Source: Collinsella aerofaciens
Lineage (GTDB): Bacteria; Actinomycetota; Coriobacteriia; Coriobacteriales; Coriobacteriaceae
Reading direction: 5' to 3'
Assembly: GCF_009876115.1 (NCBI RefSeq)
Contig: NZ_WWSY01000010.1
Coordinates: 1-64,000, forward strand
Length of the DNA: 64,000 bases
The position numbers were made by a program, and so were the translations under genes. This document shows, one piece after another, positions 1 through 10,902 of this stretch. The notes below the pieces were generated by a model that had not been told where the DNA came from, searched no databases, and saw only the letters and a program-made list of their open reading frames with translations. Numbering within the stretch: the stretch's first letter is position 1; every line of letters begins with the position of its first letter.

Positions 1-68
1 TCGATTGGGACAGGCGGGCCTTCGAGGCCGAGCGCAAAATGGATTCTAAAAAACACCTTGCCAAATAG
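1..68 (+). CDS. C-terminal end of a gene cut by the window edge
   Basis: Reading from base 3, an open frame runs to a TAG at 66-68 and encodes a charged tail ending ERKMDSKKHLAK. Only about 21 residues are visible, so no function can be given. It is taken as coding because it is open from the edge and is followed 16 bases later by a strong hairpin that would terminate plus-strand transcription, and because no minus-strand gene is visible here. The other two plus frames give less protein-like sequence. Confidence 0.4.
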   Translation, partial: DWDRRAFEAERKMDSKKHLAK

Positions 69-84
69 GAGCGTCAGGACGCAG

Positions 85-121
85 AGAGGCTCCGCAGCGC
101 GAAGCGCGCAGCGGAGCCTCT
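85..121 (+). terminator. Intrinsic terminator between converging genes
   Basis: An 11-bp perfect stem, AGAGGCTCCGC with GCGGAGCCTCT, has a 15-base GC-rich loop and is followed by TTGC. It sits between the plus-strand gene ending at 68 and the end of groEL on the minus strand, so it may serve both. Confidence 0.7.
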
Positions 122-201
122 TTGCATGTCCGAGGACGTTCCGGAGAGAAGCCCCCGTCACGCCCCCGGATTCCCGGTGGGAGTTCTAGACCTTGTCGGC
201 C

Positions 202-1917
<1,716 letters not shown>

Positions 1918-1935
1918 TCAGAGATTCTGACGAGA

Positions 1936-2229
1936 CTAGGCCTCGACGACGGCGTAGATGTCGTCGGCGCGCATCAGCAGATACTTCTCGCCGTCGACCT
2001 TGACCTCGTTGCCACCGAACTTACCGTAGATGACAACGTCGCCGACCTTGACGTCCATGGGGATGCGCTCACCCTTGTCGTTGACCTTGCCGGCGCCAAC
2101 GGCAACGATGGTGCCACGCTGCGGCTTCTCCTGAGCGTTGCTGGCGATATACAGACCAGAAGCGGTCTTCTGCTCGGCCTCGTCGGGCTTGACCAGAACA
2201 CGATCTGCAAGCGGCTTCAAAGACGACAT
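1936..2229 (-). CDS. groES: Co-chaperonin GroES (Hsp10)
   Basis: A 97-residue protein beginning MSSLKPLADRVLVKPDEAEQ, the lid heptamer that caps GroEL. The longer open frame extends 67 residues upstream but that part has no GroES similarity. The ATG at 2229 is preceded by AAGGAGGAGA, an almost perfect ribosome-binding site, so this start is chosen. The C-terminal GEKYLLMRADDIYAVVE region is the typical dome/base strand. It is the first gene of the groES-groEL operon. I saw no clear CIRCE (HrcA) or HAIR (HspR) operator upstream, so the heat-shock control is not evident from sequence. Confidence 0.96.
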   Translation of the reverse strand: MSSLKPLADRVLVKPDEAEQKTASGLYIASNAQEKPQRGTIVAVGAGKVNDKGERIPMDVKVGDVVIYGKFGGNEVKVDGEKYLLMRADDIYAVVEA

Positions 2230-2251
2230 GCTTGTCTCCTCCTTTTTGGGC

Positions 2252-2270
2252 CGCGCGGTTATGCCGCGCG
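2252..2270 (-). promoter_or_regulatory. Stem-loop in the groES 5' leader
   Basis: A perfect 7-bp GC stem (CGCGCGG/CCGCGCG) with a 5-base loop lies about 22 bases upstream of the groES start, just before the Shine-Dalgarno sequence. It could stabilise the mRNA or modulate ribosome access to the heat-shock operon. That role is inferred from position only. Confidence 0.45.
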
Positions 2271-2362
2271 AATTAACCCTTTTTTGTTTGCGTACGCGTT
2301 GAATGGTACCCACGAATGGCGGGTTATACAACACGGAGTCAAAAAATCTTATTTTTTGGCAC

Positions 2363-2583
2363 TTAGATTTTCTGAATACCGGGGGATAACTTAGCGGTGG
2401 CTTCCGTGTGGCTCCGGAGGGGCGGGGCATAAGGTTTCCTGCTCGGGCAGTCCTGCTCGCACGAAGGCCACATTAAGTGGCCTTCGGCTCGTGCGGAACT
2501 CACGATAAACCTTATGCCCCGCCCCTCCGGAGCCACACGGGAGCCAGGTTAACTAATTCGGTCCCGGCATTCAGAAAAGTCAG
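2363..2583. repeat. 220-bp foldback element (nested inverted repeat)
   Basis: The core is a perfect 34-bp inverted repeat, 2404-2437 against 2507-2540 (arm begins CCGTGTGGCTCCGGAGGG). The arms continue outward imperfectly to about 2363 and 2583, where both ends read TTTTCTGAAT(A/G)CCGGG. Inside lies a second hairpin, GAAGGCCAC-ATTAA-GTGGCCTTC (2463-2485), with a bulged outer stem. It separates groES from the 3149-4798 gene. No transposase is present. It could be a nonautonomous foldback element or a very large terminator; the left arm reaches into the presumed groES promoter area. Confidence 0.7.
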
Positions 2584-3082
2584 TGCAGCAAAATGGCGAT
2601 GCGGATAGGAATGTGGGCATGGTTTTCGCTGCGCGCACGGGTCCCCTGGGGAGCAGCGTGCATTTTTGGGAGTTTTCAGCAAGCCAGGACGGCTGCATAC
2701 GCGCCGGACACACCATATTGGTCCCAAGAACGCCTTTGACCGGCGATTTGGTCGACGGGCAAACCCCGTCAGGACAAAAAAGCGTGCCTCGCGCCGCACC
2801 GGACCCCAAAATGACGTCGATCTCCGCAATGCCACCCGACTGCAGCGGCACCGGCAGAGCTCACGGTGCTGAATACTCCATTTTTTGCACGGCCCAGGCG
2901 GGGGTACATCAGGACCGGAAAGAACATCTCAACTTTTTTTGCAATCTGCAACTGGAAGTATGCAAAACGCTAAGAGAAAGCATCGCTGATGTCCCAATTG
3001 AGCGCGCGGAGCAGCAGCGCTTCCACCCTGCGCCCAAATCCAGCAGAGAGGGGACGCTCCTAACGAACCCCCATCGGCAAAC
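2584..3082. other. 500-bp stretch without a recognisable gene
   Basis: Open frames exist on both strands, including a plus-strand one of 189 codons spanning 2583-3152. None has a ribosome-binding site, recognisable domain or protein-like composition. The stretch contains T-rich runs near 2880-2940. I see no RNA gene or repeat that I can name. Confidence 0.4.
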
Positions 3083-3130
3083 AAACGCGGCTCGAGCGCC
3101 ATCCCAAAATATGCTGCCCGAGCCGCGTTT
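3083..3130 (-). terminator. Terminator of the amidohydrolase gene
   Basis: A 12-bp perfect stem (AAACGCGGCTCG/CGAGCCGCGTTT) with a 24-base loop lies 18 bases after the stop of the minus-strand gene ending at 3149. On that strand it is followed by TGTTTG. Confidence 0.65.
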
Positions 3131-3148
3131 AACGGTACGGCATGAATA

Positions 3149-4798
3149 TTAGCGCTCGTAGATTAAGTTGCCCGCCAGGTAGGTGGCCTGAACCTTGGTG
3201 GCTTGCAGCTCTTGGGGGTCGATGGTGAGCGGGTTTTGGTCCAGGACTACCAGGTCGGCGTATTTGCCGGGCTCTAGGCTGCCGAGGTTTTGCTCGTCGC
3301 CCGCTGCGTACGCGCTGCCAAGCGTGTAGCTGCGCAGGGCCGTTGCCGCGTCGATACGCTCGCTCGGCAGCCAGCCGCCCTCGGGCCAGTGGCTGCGGGG
3401 ATCTTGGCGCGTGATAGCCGTGTAGAGCACGTTCATGCTGGTAACGGCCGTGATGGGGCTGTCGGTACCGAAAGCTTGACGGATACCGCGCTGCTTATAG
3501 GTTGCGAACGGCCACATGATTCGGCTTCGCTCCAGGCCAAGGTCGCGCTCTGGGCCACCCGGATCGAGCGTGATGTGGCAGGGCTGGCTCGAGGCGACCA
3601 CGTTGAGCTTGCGCAGGCGGTCGATGTCCTCGGGCAGGAGGTTCTCCAGATGCTCGAGTGTGTTATGGCCGTGCTGGGGCAGGCCGTACAGGTCGGCGGC
3701 CTCCTCGAAGATATCCAGCGCGGCATGAATCGCACCGTCGCCGATGACGTGGATGCGCACGGTGTGACCGCGCTCCGCGGCAGCGAGGACCAGCTTGCGC
3801 ATACGCTCGGCAGGAACCGTCAGGCGACCTTGATCGCCCGGGAAGCGCGGGTTGGTATAGGGCTCAGTAAGATAGGCCGTATGCTCGCTCGACACGCCGT
3901 CGAAGAACTGCTTAAAACCAGGCGCCGAGAGCAGCGCGTTGTTCGCGTAGCGGGTCTGCAGTTCTTCTAAGCGCGATTGGTCATCCAGCAGCGTGGGAAA
4001 GAGATGGGCGCGGATGCCCAACTTGCCGGCTGCCTGCAGTTTGTCGTAGACGTCGTCGCGGATAAAATCGCAGCCCGGCATGGGCATGAGCGACATGTCG
4101 CAAATCGAGGTAATGCCTTGCTCGGCCATGCGTTTCATTTGGTCGGCATACGCGCTCGCGATACGGTCCTCCCCCAGCCACTCAAGACAGCGCGGCAGCA
4201 GCTGCATGGCCGCAGCCTCATGAGCAATACCCGTGAGCTCGCCATTTGCATCTTTGTCGTAGCTGCCACCCGCCGGCGGCTCGCTGTCACGCGTCACGCC
4301 GAGTGCCTCGAGCGCGCGGCTGTTGAGCCAAAGCGTATGCCCGTCGCCCGAATACATAACGCAGGGACGATCGGGGAATGCCGCATCGAGCGACGCCTTG
4401 GTAGGATGCTCGGGCGGGTCCCAACGGTAGTCGCGCCAGCCCTGCGTCACAACCCAAGCGTCATCGGGCAGGTCCTTGGAAAACTCGAGCGCATGTTGCA
4501 CCAGCGCCGCCTCGGACGTGCCCATATCCATGAGCATGTACGGCGAGGAGCCGACCGAGGTATGGAAGAAGTGCAGATGAGCGTCATGGAAACCTGGGCA
4601 GACAAACTGCTCGCCGTAGTCGATAACCGGCGTGGCGGCAGGCGCGGCGGCAATCACGTCATCGGGCGCACCGACTGCGACGATACGGTCGCCTGCGATG
4701 GCAATCGCCAGCTCGCGGGCGGTATCGATGCCGTCTTGCGCGGTAAAGACGTTCTTGGAGCGGATAATCCGATCGATATGTTGCATGGGCATCCCCAT
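3149..4798 (-). CDS. YtcJ-like metal-dependent amidohydrolase
   Basis: About 549 residues, the normal length for the YtcJ-like branch of the amidohydrolase superfamily. The N-terminal beta-sandwich part is followed near residue 65 by CPGFHDAHLHFFHT, the HxH metal-binding motif at the start of the TIM barrel. Later motifs are HVIGDGAIHAALD (metal-ligand His plus the family GDGA) and HLENLLPEDIDR, with FGTDSPI as the catalytic Asp segment. The C-terminus, GSLEPGKYADLVVLDQNPL, is the typical return to the sandwich domain. Substrates for this family are mostly unknown, so the reaction is probably hydrolysis of an amide or amidine. The start is uncertain: ATGs at 4798, 4792 and 4786 are close together and none has a strong ribosome-binding site. 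The frame stays open about 98 codons upstream, but that part is not protein-like. Divergent from the M20 gene at 4955. Confidence 0.85.
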   Translation of the reverse strand: MGMPMQHIDRIIRSKNVFTAQDGIDTARELAIAIAGDRIVAVGAPDDVIAAAPAATPVIDYGEQFVCPGFHDAHLHFFHTSVGSSPYMLMDMGTSEAALVQHALEFSKDLPDDAWVVTQGWRDYRWDPPEHPTKASLDAAFPDRPCVMYSGDGHTLWLNSRALEALGVTRDSEPPAGGSYDKDANGELTGIAHEAAAMQLLPRCLEWLGEDRIASAYADQMKRMAEQGITSICDMSLMPMPGCDFIRDDVYDKLQAAGKLGIRAHLFPTLLDDQSRLEELQTRYANNALLSAPGFKQFFDGVSSEHTAYLTEPYTNPRFPGDQGRLTVPAERMRKLVLAAAERGHTVRIHVIGDGAIHAALDIFEEAADLYGLPQHGHNTLEHLENLLPEDIDRLRKLNVVASSQPCHITLDPGGPERDLGLERSRIMWPFATYKQRGIRQAFGTDSPITAVTSMNVLYTAITRQDPRSHWPEGGWLPSERIDAATALRSYTLGSAYAAGDEQNLGSLEPGKYADLVVLDQNPLTIDPQELQATKVQATYLAGNLIYER

Positions 4799-4954
4799 CT
4801 CTGGCAGGAAATTCAACACCCCCGAGTGTACTCCCCCGCCCTTGTAACAAAACCCCAAGCGGCAAACGGCAACTTTACCAGCCCTAGCGGCAGGTGGCAT
4901 ACTGGAGAGAGCCTGTACGATTTTGCGATCAACCCAGCAAGGAGCAAATCGACC

Positions 4955-6418
4955 ATGACGAAGACCAAGGCACAGCAGATTATGGCGGCGACCGAGGCTC
5001 GCGCGGCTGACGACGTCACCGCAGCCATCCAAGATATCGCTACCGAGTTTGAACCCTACATCATCAAGCAGCGCCGCCACTTCCATAAGCACCCGGAGCT
5101 AAGTCTCGCCGAGGAGCGCACGACTTCTGACATCGCCAACCAGCTCGACGCCATGAATATCCCCTACGAGCGTCCCCTTAAGACGGGTCTTGTGGCGACC
5201 CTTCGCGGCACCGCGCCCGACGCCTATCGCGAGGACGGCACGCCGCGCCGCCGCATCCTGCTGCGCGCCGACATCGACGCCCTGCCCGTCACCGAGCAGA
5301 CCGGCGAGGATTTCGCCAGCGTCAACGAGGGCTGCATGCACGCCTGCGGCCACGACTGCCACATCGCCATGATGCTCGGCACGCTGCAAATCCTGCGCCA
5401 TATGACCGACGACATCCACGGCGAAGTCCGCATCGTCTTCCAGCCCAGCGAGGAAAACGGCCAGGGCGCCAAGCTCATGATCGGCACGGGCGTGCTCGAC
5501 GGCGTCGATGGCGCCTACGCCGCGCACATCTGGAGTGAGGTCGACGCCGGCACCGTGAGCTGCGAGCCCGGACCGCGCATGGCCAATACCGACTGGTTCC
5601 GCATCGACGTCCGCGGCACCTCGTGCCACGGCGCCATGCCCCAGCGCGGTCACGACGCCGTTATGGTTGCCGCCGAGATCGTCAACGCTCTGCAGACCAT
5701 CGTTTCGCGCGAGATCAGCCCCTACGAGCCGGCCGTCATTACCGTCGGCGAGCTGCACGGCGGAACCGCGCGCAACGTTATCGCCGGCACGGCCTACCTC
5801 GCCGGCACGGTGCGCACCTACGGCGATTCGACCCACGAGGAAATGCCGGAGCTTATGCGTCGCATCGTGGAGCATACCGCGGCCGCCTTGGGCGCCGAGG
5901 CAAAGCTCACCGACTACACCATCGCCAATTACAAGGTCGAAAACGATGCCGCCTCGAGCGAGCGCTGCCGCCAGGCAGTAATCAAATGCCTGGGCCCCAC
6001 CGGTCAAGGTCATTACCGCGGCACGCTTTCGGGCGAGGATTTTTCGGAGTACCTGCGCCGCGTACCGGGCGTGCTCGCCTTTGTAGGTACGCGCAACCCC
6101 AAGATTGGCGCCACGTACGCCCAACATTCCTGCTTCTACAAGATCGACGAGACTGTGCTGGCAAAGGGCTCCATGGTGGCCGCCCAATATGCCATCGACT
6201 TTTTGGCCGAGCCCACGCAAGAGGAGCTCGACGGCCCCACGATTGCCGCGGTCGCCGAGACCAATCCCGACCTGGCAGCCAAACTGCGCTCTGCCAAGGC
6301 CACGGCCGCCGAGGCCCGCGACGCCATGCACGATGCCCGCACCGCCCGACACGCCGCAATCAAGGGCATCCACGATGCACGTGCCGCCGCTCGCCGCGAG
6401 GAGAAGCACGACGAGTAG
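4955..6418 (+). CDS. M20-family amidohydrolase/peptidase
   Basis: A 487-residue cytosolic enzyme of the M20D type (hippurate hydrolase, N-acetyl- or indole-amino-acid amidohydrolase-like). The motif RRHFHKHPELSLAEERT near residue 30 is the family entry. LLRADIDALPVTE (near residue 103) carries a metal-binding Asp, HACGHDCHIAMMLG (near 130) gives metal ligands, and QPSEENGQGAKLMI supplies the catalytic Glu region. The ATG at 4955 follows GGAG at 4941; the frame is open further upstream, but this is the first start with family-like sequence. Family members usually end near residue 400. Here an extra Ala/Arg-rich, probably helical tail of about 70 residues follows the last conserved segment. Divergent from the YtcJ-like gene, which may suggest joint use of acylated amino acids or peptides; that is inference. 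Confidence 0.88.
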   Translation: MTKTKAQQIMAATEARAADDVTAAIQDIATEFEPYIIKQRRHFHKHPELSLAEERTTSDIANQLDAMNIPYERPLKTGLVATLRGTAPDAYREDGTPRRRILLRADIDALPVTEQTGEDFASVNEGCMHACGHDCHIAMMLGTLQILRHMTDDIHGEVRIVFQPSEENGQGAKLMIGTGVLDGVDGAYAAHIWSEVDAGTVSCEPGPRMANTDWFRIDVRGTSCHGAMPQRGHDAVMVAAEIVNALQTIVSREISPYEPAVITVGELHGGTARNVIAGTAYLAGTVRTYGDSTHEEMPELMRRIVEHTAAALGAEAKLTDYTIANYKVENDAASSERCRQAVIKCLGPTGQGHYRGTLSGEDFSEYLRRVPGVLAFVGTRNPKIGATYAQHSCFYKIDETVLAKGSMVAAQYAIDFLAEPTQEELDGPTIAAVAETNPDLAAKLRSAKATAAEARDAMHDARTARHAAIKGIHDARAAARREEKHDE

Positions 6419-6462
6419 TCGATCCACGACCATCTCGCAGTCATAGCCGCATCGCGATATCA

Positions 6463-6500
6463 AAGCGGGGGCGGACGCTTCGGCACGTCCGCCCCCGCTT
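6463..6500. terminator. Bidirectional terminator
   Basis: A 15-bp perfect stem (AAGCGGGGGCGGACG/CGTCCGCCCCCGCTT) with an 8-base loop, followed by ATTTGT. It lies between two converging genes, the M20 gene (plus) and the zinc-ribbon membrane protein (minus). Confidence 0.85.
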
Positions 6501-6558
6501 ATTTGTCAAGCGCTATTTCTACCGTTTCTACCCCATCCCCAAATGGCAGGTGGCAGGG

Positions 6559-7881
<1,323 letters not shown>

Positions 7882-8031
7882 CGAGATCATCCCTTCGTAT
7901 CTTGAGCGAATCATCTGGATCGCAAACGATGTCTTTGGCATCATTATCACCCAATGTGGGGACAAATACTCCAACATGACGCATTTGCAATGCGCAGGGC
8001 GCTATTCGATTGTTTGATAAGCTCGACCGCG

Positions 8032-9054
8032 TTAGTTCGTTCCGCGGAAACCCTTGCCGACGATCTCGGAGCTGTCGACGATCGTGATAAAGGCACCCGG
8101 ATCGATCTCGCGAGCGTAGCGACGCAGCTGCACGGCCTCGCGACGACTCAGCACGCTCATGATCACCGTCACGCACTTGCCCGAGAAAGCACCGTAGCCG
8201 CGGCTGATAGTCGCCGTACGGTTGAGATGCTTGACGATAAACTCCTCGACCTTAAGGGGCTCGGAGCAAATGACCGTGCAGACTTTGCGCAGGTGGATGC
8301 TCTCGATGGCTTTGTCGACCACAAGCGTCTTGGCAAACAGGCCGAGCACGCAATACAGACCGACGCGCGGGCCGTACAAGAAGGCCGCGATGGTCACGAT
8401 GCCGATATCGACCAGCAGCAGCGCACGGCCGATCTCAAGCGTCGTGCGGCGTTTGAGAATCATGGCGAGGATGTCCGTGCCGCCCGTCGAGGCACCAATA
8501 TCAAAGACGATGGCGCTGCCGAGCGCCGGCAGAATCACGGCAAAGCACAAGTCGAGCCACATATCGCCCGTCATCGAGACATCGGTCGGGATAAAGAGCT
8601 CAAACAGCGAAACATAGGCGGACAGCGCAAACGAGGCAAAGACACTCCACAGGATTGCCTTGCGCTCCAAAAAGATAAAGCCCAGAACGACCAGGACCGC
8701 ATTGATAATCCACATAAAGACGCCGACGGGCAGGGTCGGGAACAGCGTGGACAGAATGACCGACACGCCCGAGGTGCCGCCAAAAGCAAAGTGATTAGGG
8801 GTTTTAAACGCGACGATGGCAAAGGCCGTGAGGATCAGGCCCAAATTGAGCTCGGCAAAAAAGCGCGGAAAGCCCGGCTCCTGGCTGCGCTTGCGACCAG
8901 CGCGCTCGCCCCGCTCGATAACATCGCGATCGACCACGCGCTCCATCGGCACTACGGGAGGACGATGCACCTCCTCGGCAGCACGCGACGCCGCCTCTGC
9001 CGCAGCGGCCTCAATTGCCCATGCCTTGCTTTCTGTTTCGTGCTCGTCGGCCAT
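8032..9054 (-). CDS. YitT-family membrane protein (DUF161/DUF2179)
   Basis: A 340-residue protein. A charged cytosolic N-terminus of about 80 residues precedes five or so membrane segments (about 85-265), including FGGTSGVSVILSTLFP and GASTGGTDILAMILKRRT, which are typical YitT repeats. A C-terminal soluble DUF2179 domain (about 268-340) contains EEFIVKHLNRTATISRGYGAFSG and the final PGAFITIVDSSEIVGKGF. The family is widespread in Gram-positive bacteria and its transport substrate is not established. The ATG at 9054 is preceded by AGGGG. The Ala-rich N-terminal extension is longer than in most relatives. It stands alone, with no tight operon partner. Confidence 0.88.
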   Translation of the reverse strand: MADEHETESKAWAIEAAAAEAASRAAEEVHRPPVVPMERVVDRDVIERGERAGRKRSQEPGFPRFFAELNLGLILTAFAIVAFKTPNHFAFGGTSGVSVILSTLFPTLPVGVFMWIINAVLVVLGFIFLERKAILWSVFASFALSAYVSLFELFIPTDVSMTGDMWLDLCFAVILPALGSAIVFDIGASTGGTDILAMILKRRTTLEIGRALLLVDIGIVTIAAFLYGPRVGLYCVLGLFAKTLVVDKAIESIHLRKVCTVICSEPLKVEEFIVKHLNRTATISRGYGAFSGKCVTVIMSVLSRREAVQLRRYAREIDPGAFITIVDSSEIVGKGFRGTN

Positions 9055-9168
9055 TACGGCAACCCCTCGTTAACAATTTGGAAACAATGCGCCCATTAGA
9101 GTAACGCGGAACGTGGGGATTGCAACCCTTAGTTAGACGAGCGGTATGACTATATCGGGAGCGTACAA

Positions 9169-9208
9169 AAACGGCCGGCCACGCTTTTGCTTGCGCGGTC
9201 GGCCGTTT
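9169..9208 (-). terminator. Terminator of the asp23 operon
   Basis: A 12-bp stem with one G-U pair (AAACGGCCGGCC with GGTCGGCCGTTT). On the minus strand it is followed by TTTTTG. It lies just beyond the dispersed palindrome at 9218-9263 and could also stop transcripts from the other side. Confidence 0.75.
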
Positions 9209-9217
9209 AATGTTTTC

Positions 9218-9263
9218 GCAGATAAAACCTGCCAAAACAAACCTGTCCCTTTTTGGAAGGTTA
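9218..9263 (-). repeat. Dispersed palindrome R1, starting at the asp23 stop
   Basis: Read on the minus strand, the element begins with the TAA stop of asp23. It continues with an arm (CCTTCCAAAA), the apex AGGGACAGG, the second arm (TTTTGGCAGG) and TTTTAT. It is one of six copies in the window. Here the first arm carries a C-to-T change that weakens the stem. The ordinary terminator follows 10 bases later. Confidence 0.8.
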
Positions 9264-9776
9264 TTCGTGCTGGCTGGTGCGGTGCTCATACTCCTCGGGG
9301 GTGATGACATCCTCGATGCGCAGGTTGACGCCCGCCACCTCAAGGCCGGTCATCGCGGCAAGGCGCTCGGTGACACGTGCCTTAACATCGTCGAAGATCG
9401 CGGGCGCATAGGCGCCGTACTCGATGATGACGGAGATGTTGACGACCACGCGATTGTCATCGGTGACCTCGACCGTCACGCCCTTGGTCAGATTCTCGGC
9501 ACCAAACTGCTCCTGCACAAAGTGCATGAGGTTGCCCTTCATGCCCAGAACGTGCGGAACCTCGCGAGTGGCCATGGCAACGATCTTCTCGATCACGCCG
9601 TTGGAATAGGTCAGCGAGTCCTCGGACTCGTCTGCTTCCTCGTCGTCCTCATCCGTATCGGACTCGGCCTCGACGAGAGCCTCGTCCTCGAGCGTCACAT
9701 CCTCAGCTTCGGCGACGACCGCCTCGTTCTCCTCGAGCTCGGTATCGGCTACATCGACCTTCGTATTAAAAGCCAT
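9261..9776 (-). CDS. Asp23/Gls24-family envelope stress protein
   Basis: A 171-residue protein. The first 65 residues are very acidic and low-complexity (many Glu and Asp). The Asp23 domain follows: YSNGVIEKIVAMATREVPHV, the VTVEVTDDNRVVVNISVIIEYG strand region, and VAGVNLRIEDV. Asp23 proteins are abundant cytosolic proteins held at the membrane by AmaP in staphylococci and linked to cell-envelope stress. The start is well supported by AAGGAGGAACC before the ATG. It is the last gene of an operon amaP-DUF2273-asp23, 44 bases after the DUF2273 gene. Its TAA stop is part of a dispersed palindrome. Confidence 0.9.
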   Translation of the reverse strand: MAFNTKVDVADTELEENEAVVAEAEDVTLEDEALVEAESDTDEDDEEADESEDSLTYSNGVIEKIVAMATREVPHVLGMKGNLMHFVQEQFGAENLTKGVTVEVTDDNRVVVNISVIIEYGAYAPAIFDDVKARVTERLAAMTGLEVAGVNLRIEDVITPEEYEHRTSQHE

Positions 9777-9820
9777 GGTTCCTCCTTATGCCTGCCGCGG
9801 ATGCGACAGTCGAATACATA

Positions 9821-10198
9821 TTAGCGGCCGCTAAACAGACGGCCGAAGAAGTTGACGATCCCGTTCTCGCCGTCGCGAATTTGGCCGATCACAGCGCCGA
9901 TCAGCACGAAGAATGCAATGACGAGCGTATCCCACAGGCCGAGCGTGAGCACCAAAACGGCGAGGATAAAGCCAGCGACGGCACCGAGCGTGGTGTTGGG
10001 ATGACGCACAGCATAGCTCCAGATGGCAGCGCCCGTACCCTTGATGAGACCCATAGCCTCGTCAAAATCCGCGGCTGCCGCGTCTTGTAACTCGGTTGCC
10101 TCTACTTTGGAATCAACAGGTTCGCTCGCCGACGTGGCGCTCTGGTCAATCGTCAGGCGCGGCGTACGAGCGGTCTTATCTTGATTGGTATCACTCAC
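9821..10198 (-). CDS. DUF2273-type small membrane protein
   Basis: About 125 residues, starting at a GTG at 10198 whose sequence overlaps the stop of amaP by 8 bases (translational coupling). The first 60 residues are polar. Two hydrophobic helices follow, around TTLGAVAGFILAVLVLTLGL and DTLVIAFFVLIGAVIGQIRD, and the tail is NFFGRLFSGR. DUF2273 proteins occur between amaP and asp23 in many Gram-positive genomes and are presumed to be part of the same membrane complex. The upstream extension of the open frame is out of context with the amaP gene and is not used. Confidence 0.82.
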   Translation of the reverse strand: MSDTNQDKTARTPRLTIDQSATSASEPVDSKVEATELQDAAAADFDEAMGLIKGTGAAIWSYAVRHPNTTLGAVAGFILAVLVLTLGLWDTLVIAFFVLIGAVIGQIRDGENGIVNFFGRLFSGR

Positions 10199-10736
10199 CG
10201 GAAACCTCCACGGTCTGGACGGTAGTCTTGGACGGCAAAAAACGGACACGCGCGGTCGTACCCGGCGTGCCGAGCATGGTGTCGCAGGCCTTCTCGATGC
10301 GCTGCTGCATCGAGGTGGCAAGAGCGGCAACGTCCTTATCATCGAGCGCGATGGCCTCGACCTTAAAACGGACGTGCGAATCGTCGGAGCCTTGGACGCG
10401 GGCCTCGACATGCTCGACCATCACGCGGTCGTCACGCTCGGCAGCAGCCCTGGCGCACGAAGAAAGCGCCGCAAGGGTAACCTCGATATTGCGCTCCCCC
10501 GCCGGATGCACGCAGGACGGTTCGCGACGGGCGAACATCAGGCGGAAGAAGCTTATCAGTACGCCGATCGCCACGACGCCGGCGCACACCGTCACGACGA
10601 TGCGCGGCATGGAGTCGCGCATCAGCAGCATAAAGCGATACGTATACGGCCCCCAAAACTGGCAGACAAGCGTACCCAGCGCCACGATGGTGGCGGCAAG
10701 ATACACGATCGCTAGGGCTCGTTTGAGTACGCGCAC
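10191..10736 (-). CDS. amaP: Alkaline shock response membrane anchor protein AmaP
   Basis: A 181-residue protein with two N-terminal membrane helices (about 8-28 and 45-65) and a cytosolic domain rich in beta strands, which in staphylococcal AmaP binds Asp23. The start is a GTG at 10736 with AAGGGAG five bases upstream. It is the first gene of the amaP-DUF2273-asp23 operon and overlaps the next gene by 8 bases. The gene order supports the assignment more strongly than the sequence, which is typically divergent in this family. Confidence 0.82.
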   Translation of the reverse strand: MRVLKRALAIVYLAATIVALGTLVCQFWGPYTYRFMLLMRDSMPRIVVTVCAGVVAIGVLISFFRLMFARREPSCVHPAGERNIEVTLAALSSCARAAAERDDRVMVEHVEARVQGSDDSHVRFKVEAIALDDKDVAALATSMQQRIEKACDTMLGTPGTTARVRFLPSKTTVQTVEVSGE

Positions 10737-10795
10737 GCGGCGCTCCCTTCAAATCTCGGCTCTCGAAATGCAGAACGGTTCGCATCATTATAAAA

Positions 10796-10833
10796 GAGCC
10801 GGGTCCGGTGCTCTACGCACGCGGATCCGGCTC
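10796..10833 (-). terminator. Terminator of yebC
   Basis: An imperfect 12-bp stem (GAGCCGGATCCG with CGGACCCGGCTC on the minus strand) is followed by TTTTAT. It lies 70 bases after the yebC stop and before the amaP start. Confidence 0.75.
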
Positions 10834-10902
10834 ATCTATTCCACGAGGCTTGCATGCTCGCTTCATTATGCCCAGATATGCACGGCTTAACCCGTGCGAG
10901 CG

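Noticed and set aside
2230..2430. CIRCE (HrcA) or HAIR (HspR) operator for groESL
   Set aside because: Only loose fragments such as GGCACTTAG were seen; no TTAGCACTC-N9-GAGTGCTAA or CTTGAGT-N7-ACTCAAG palindrome is present.
2583..3152. 189-codon plus-strand open frame
   Set aside because: No ribosome-binding site, no domain, atypical composition, and it runs through the terminator of the opposite gene.
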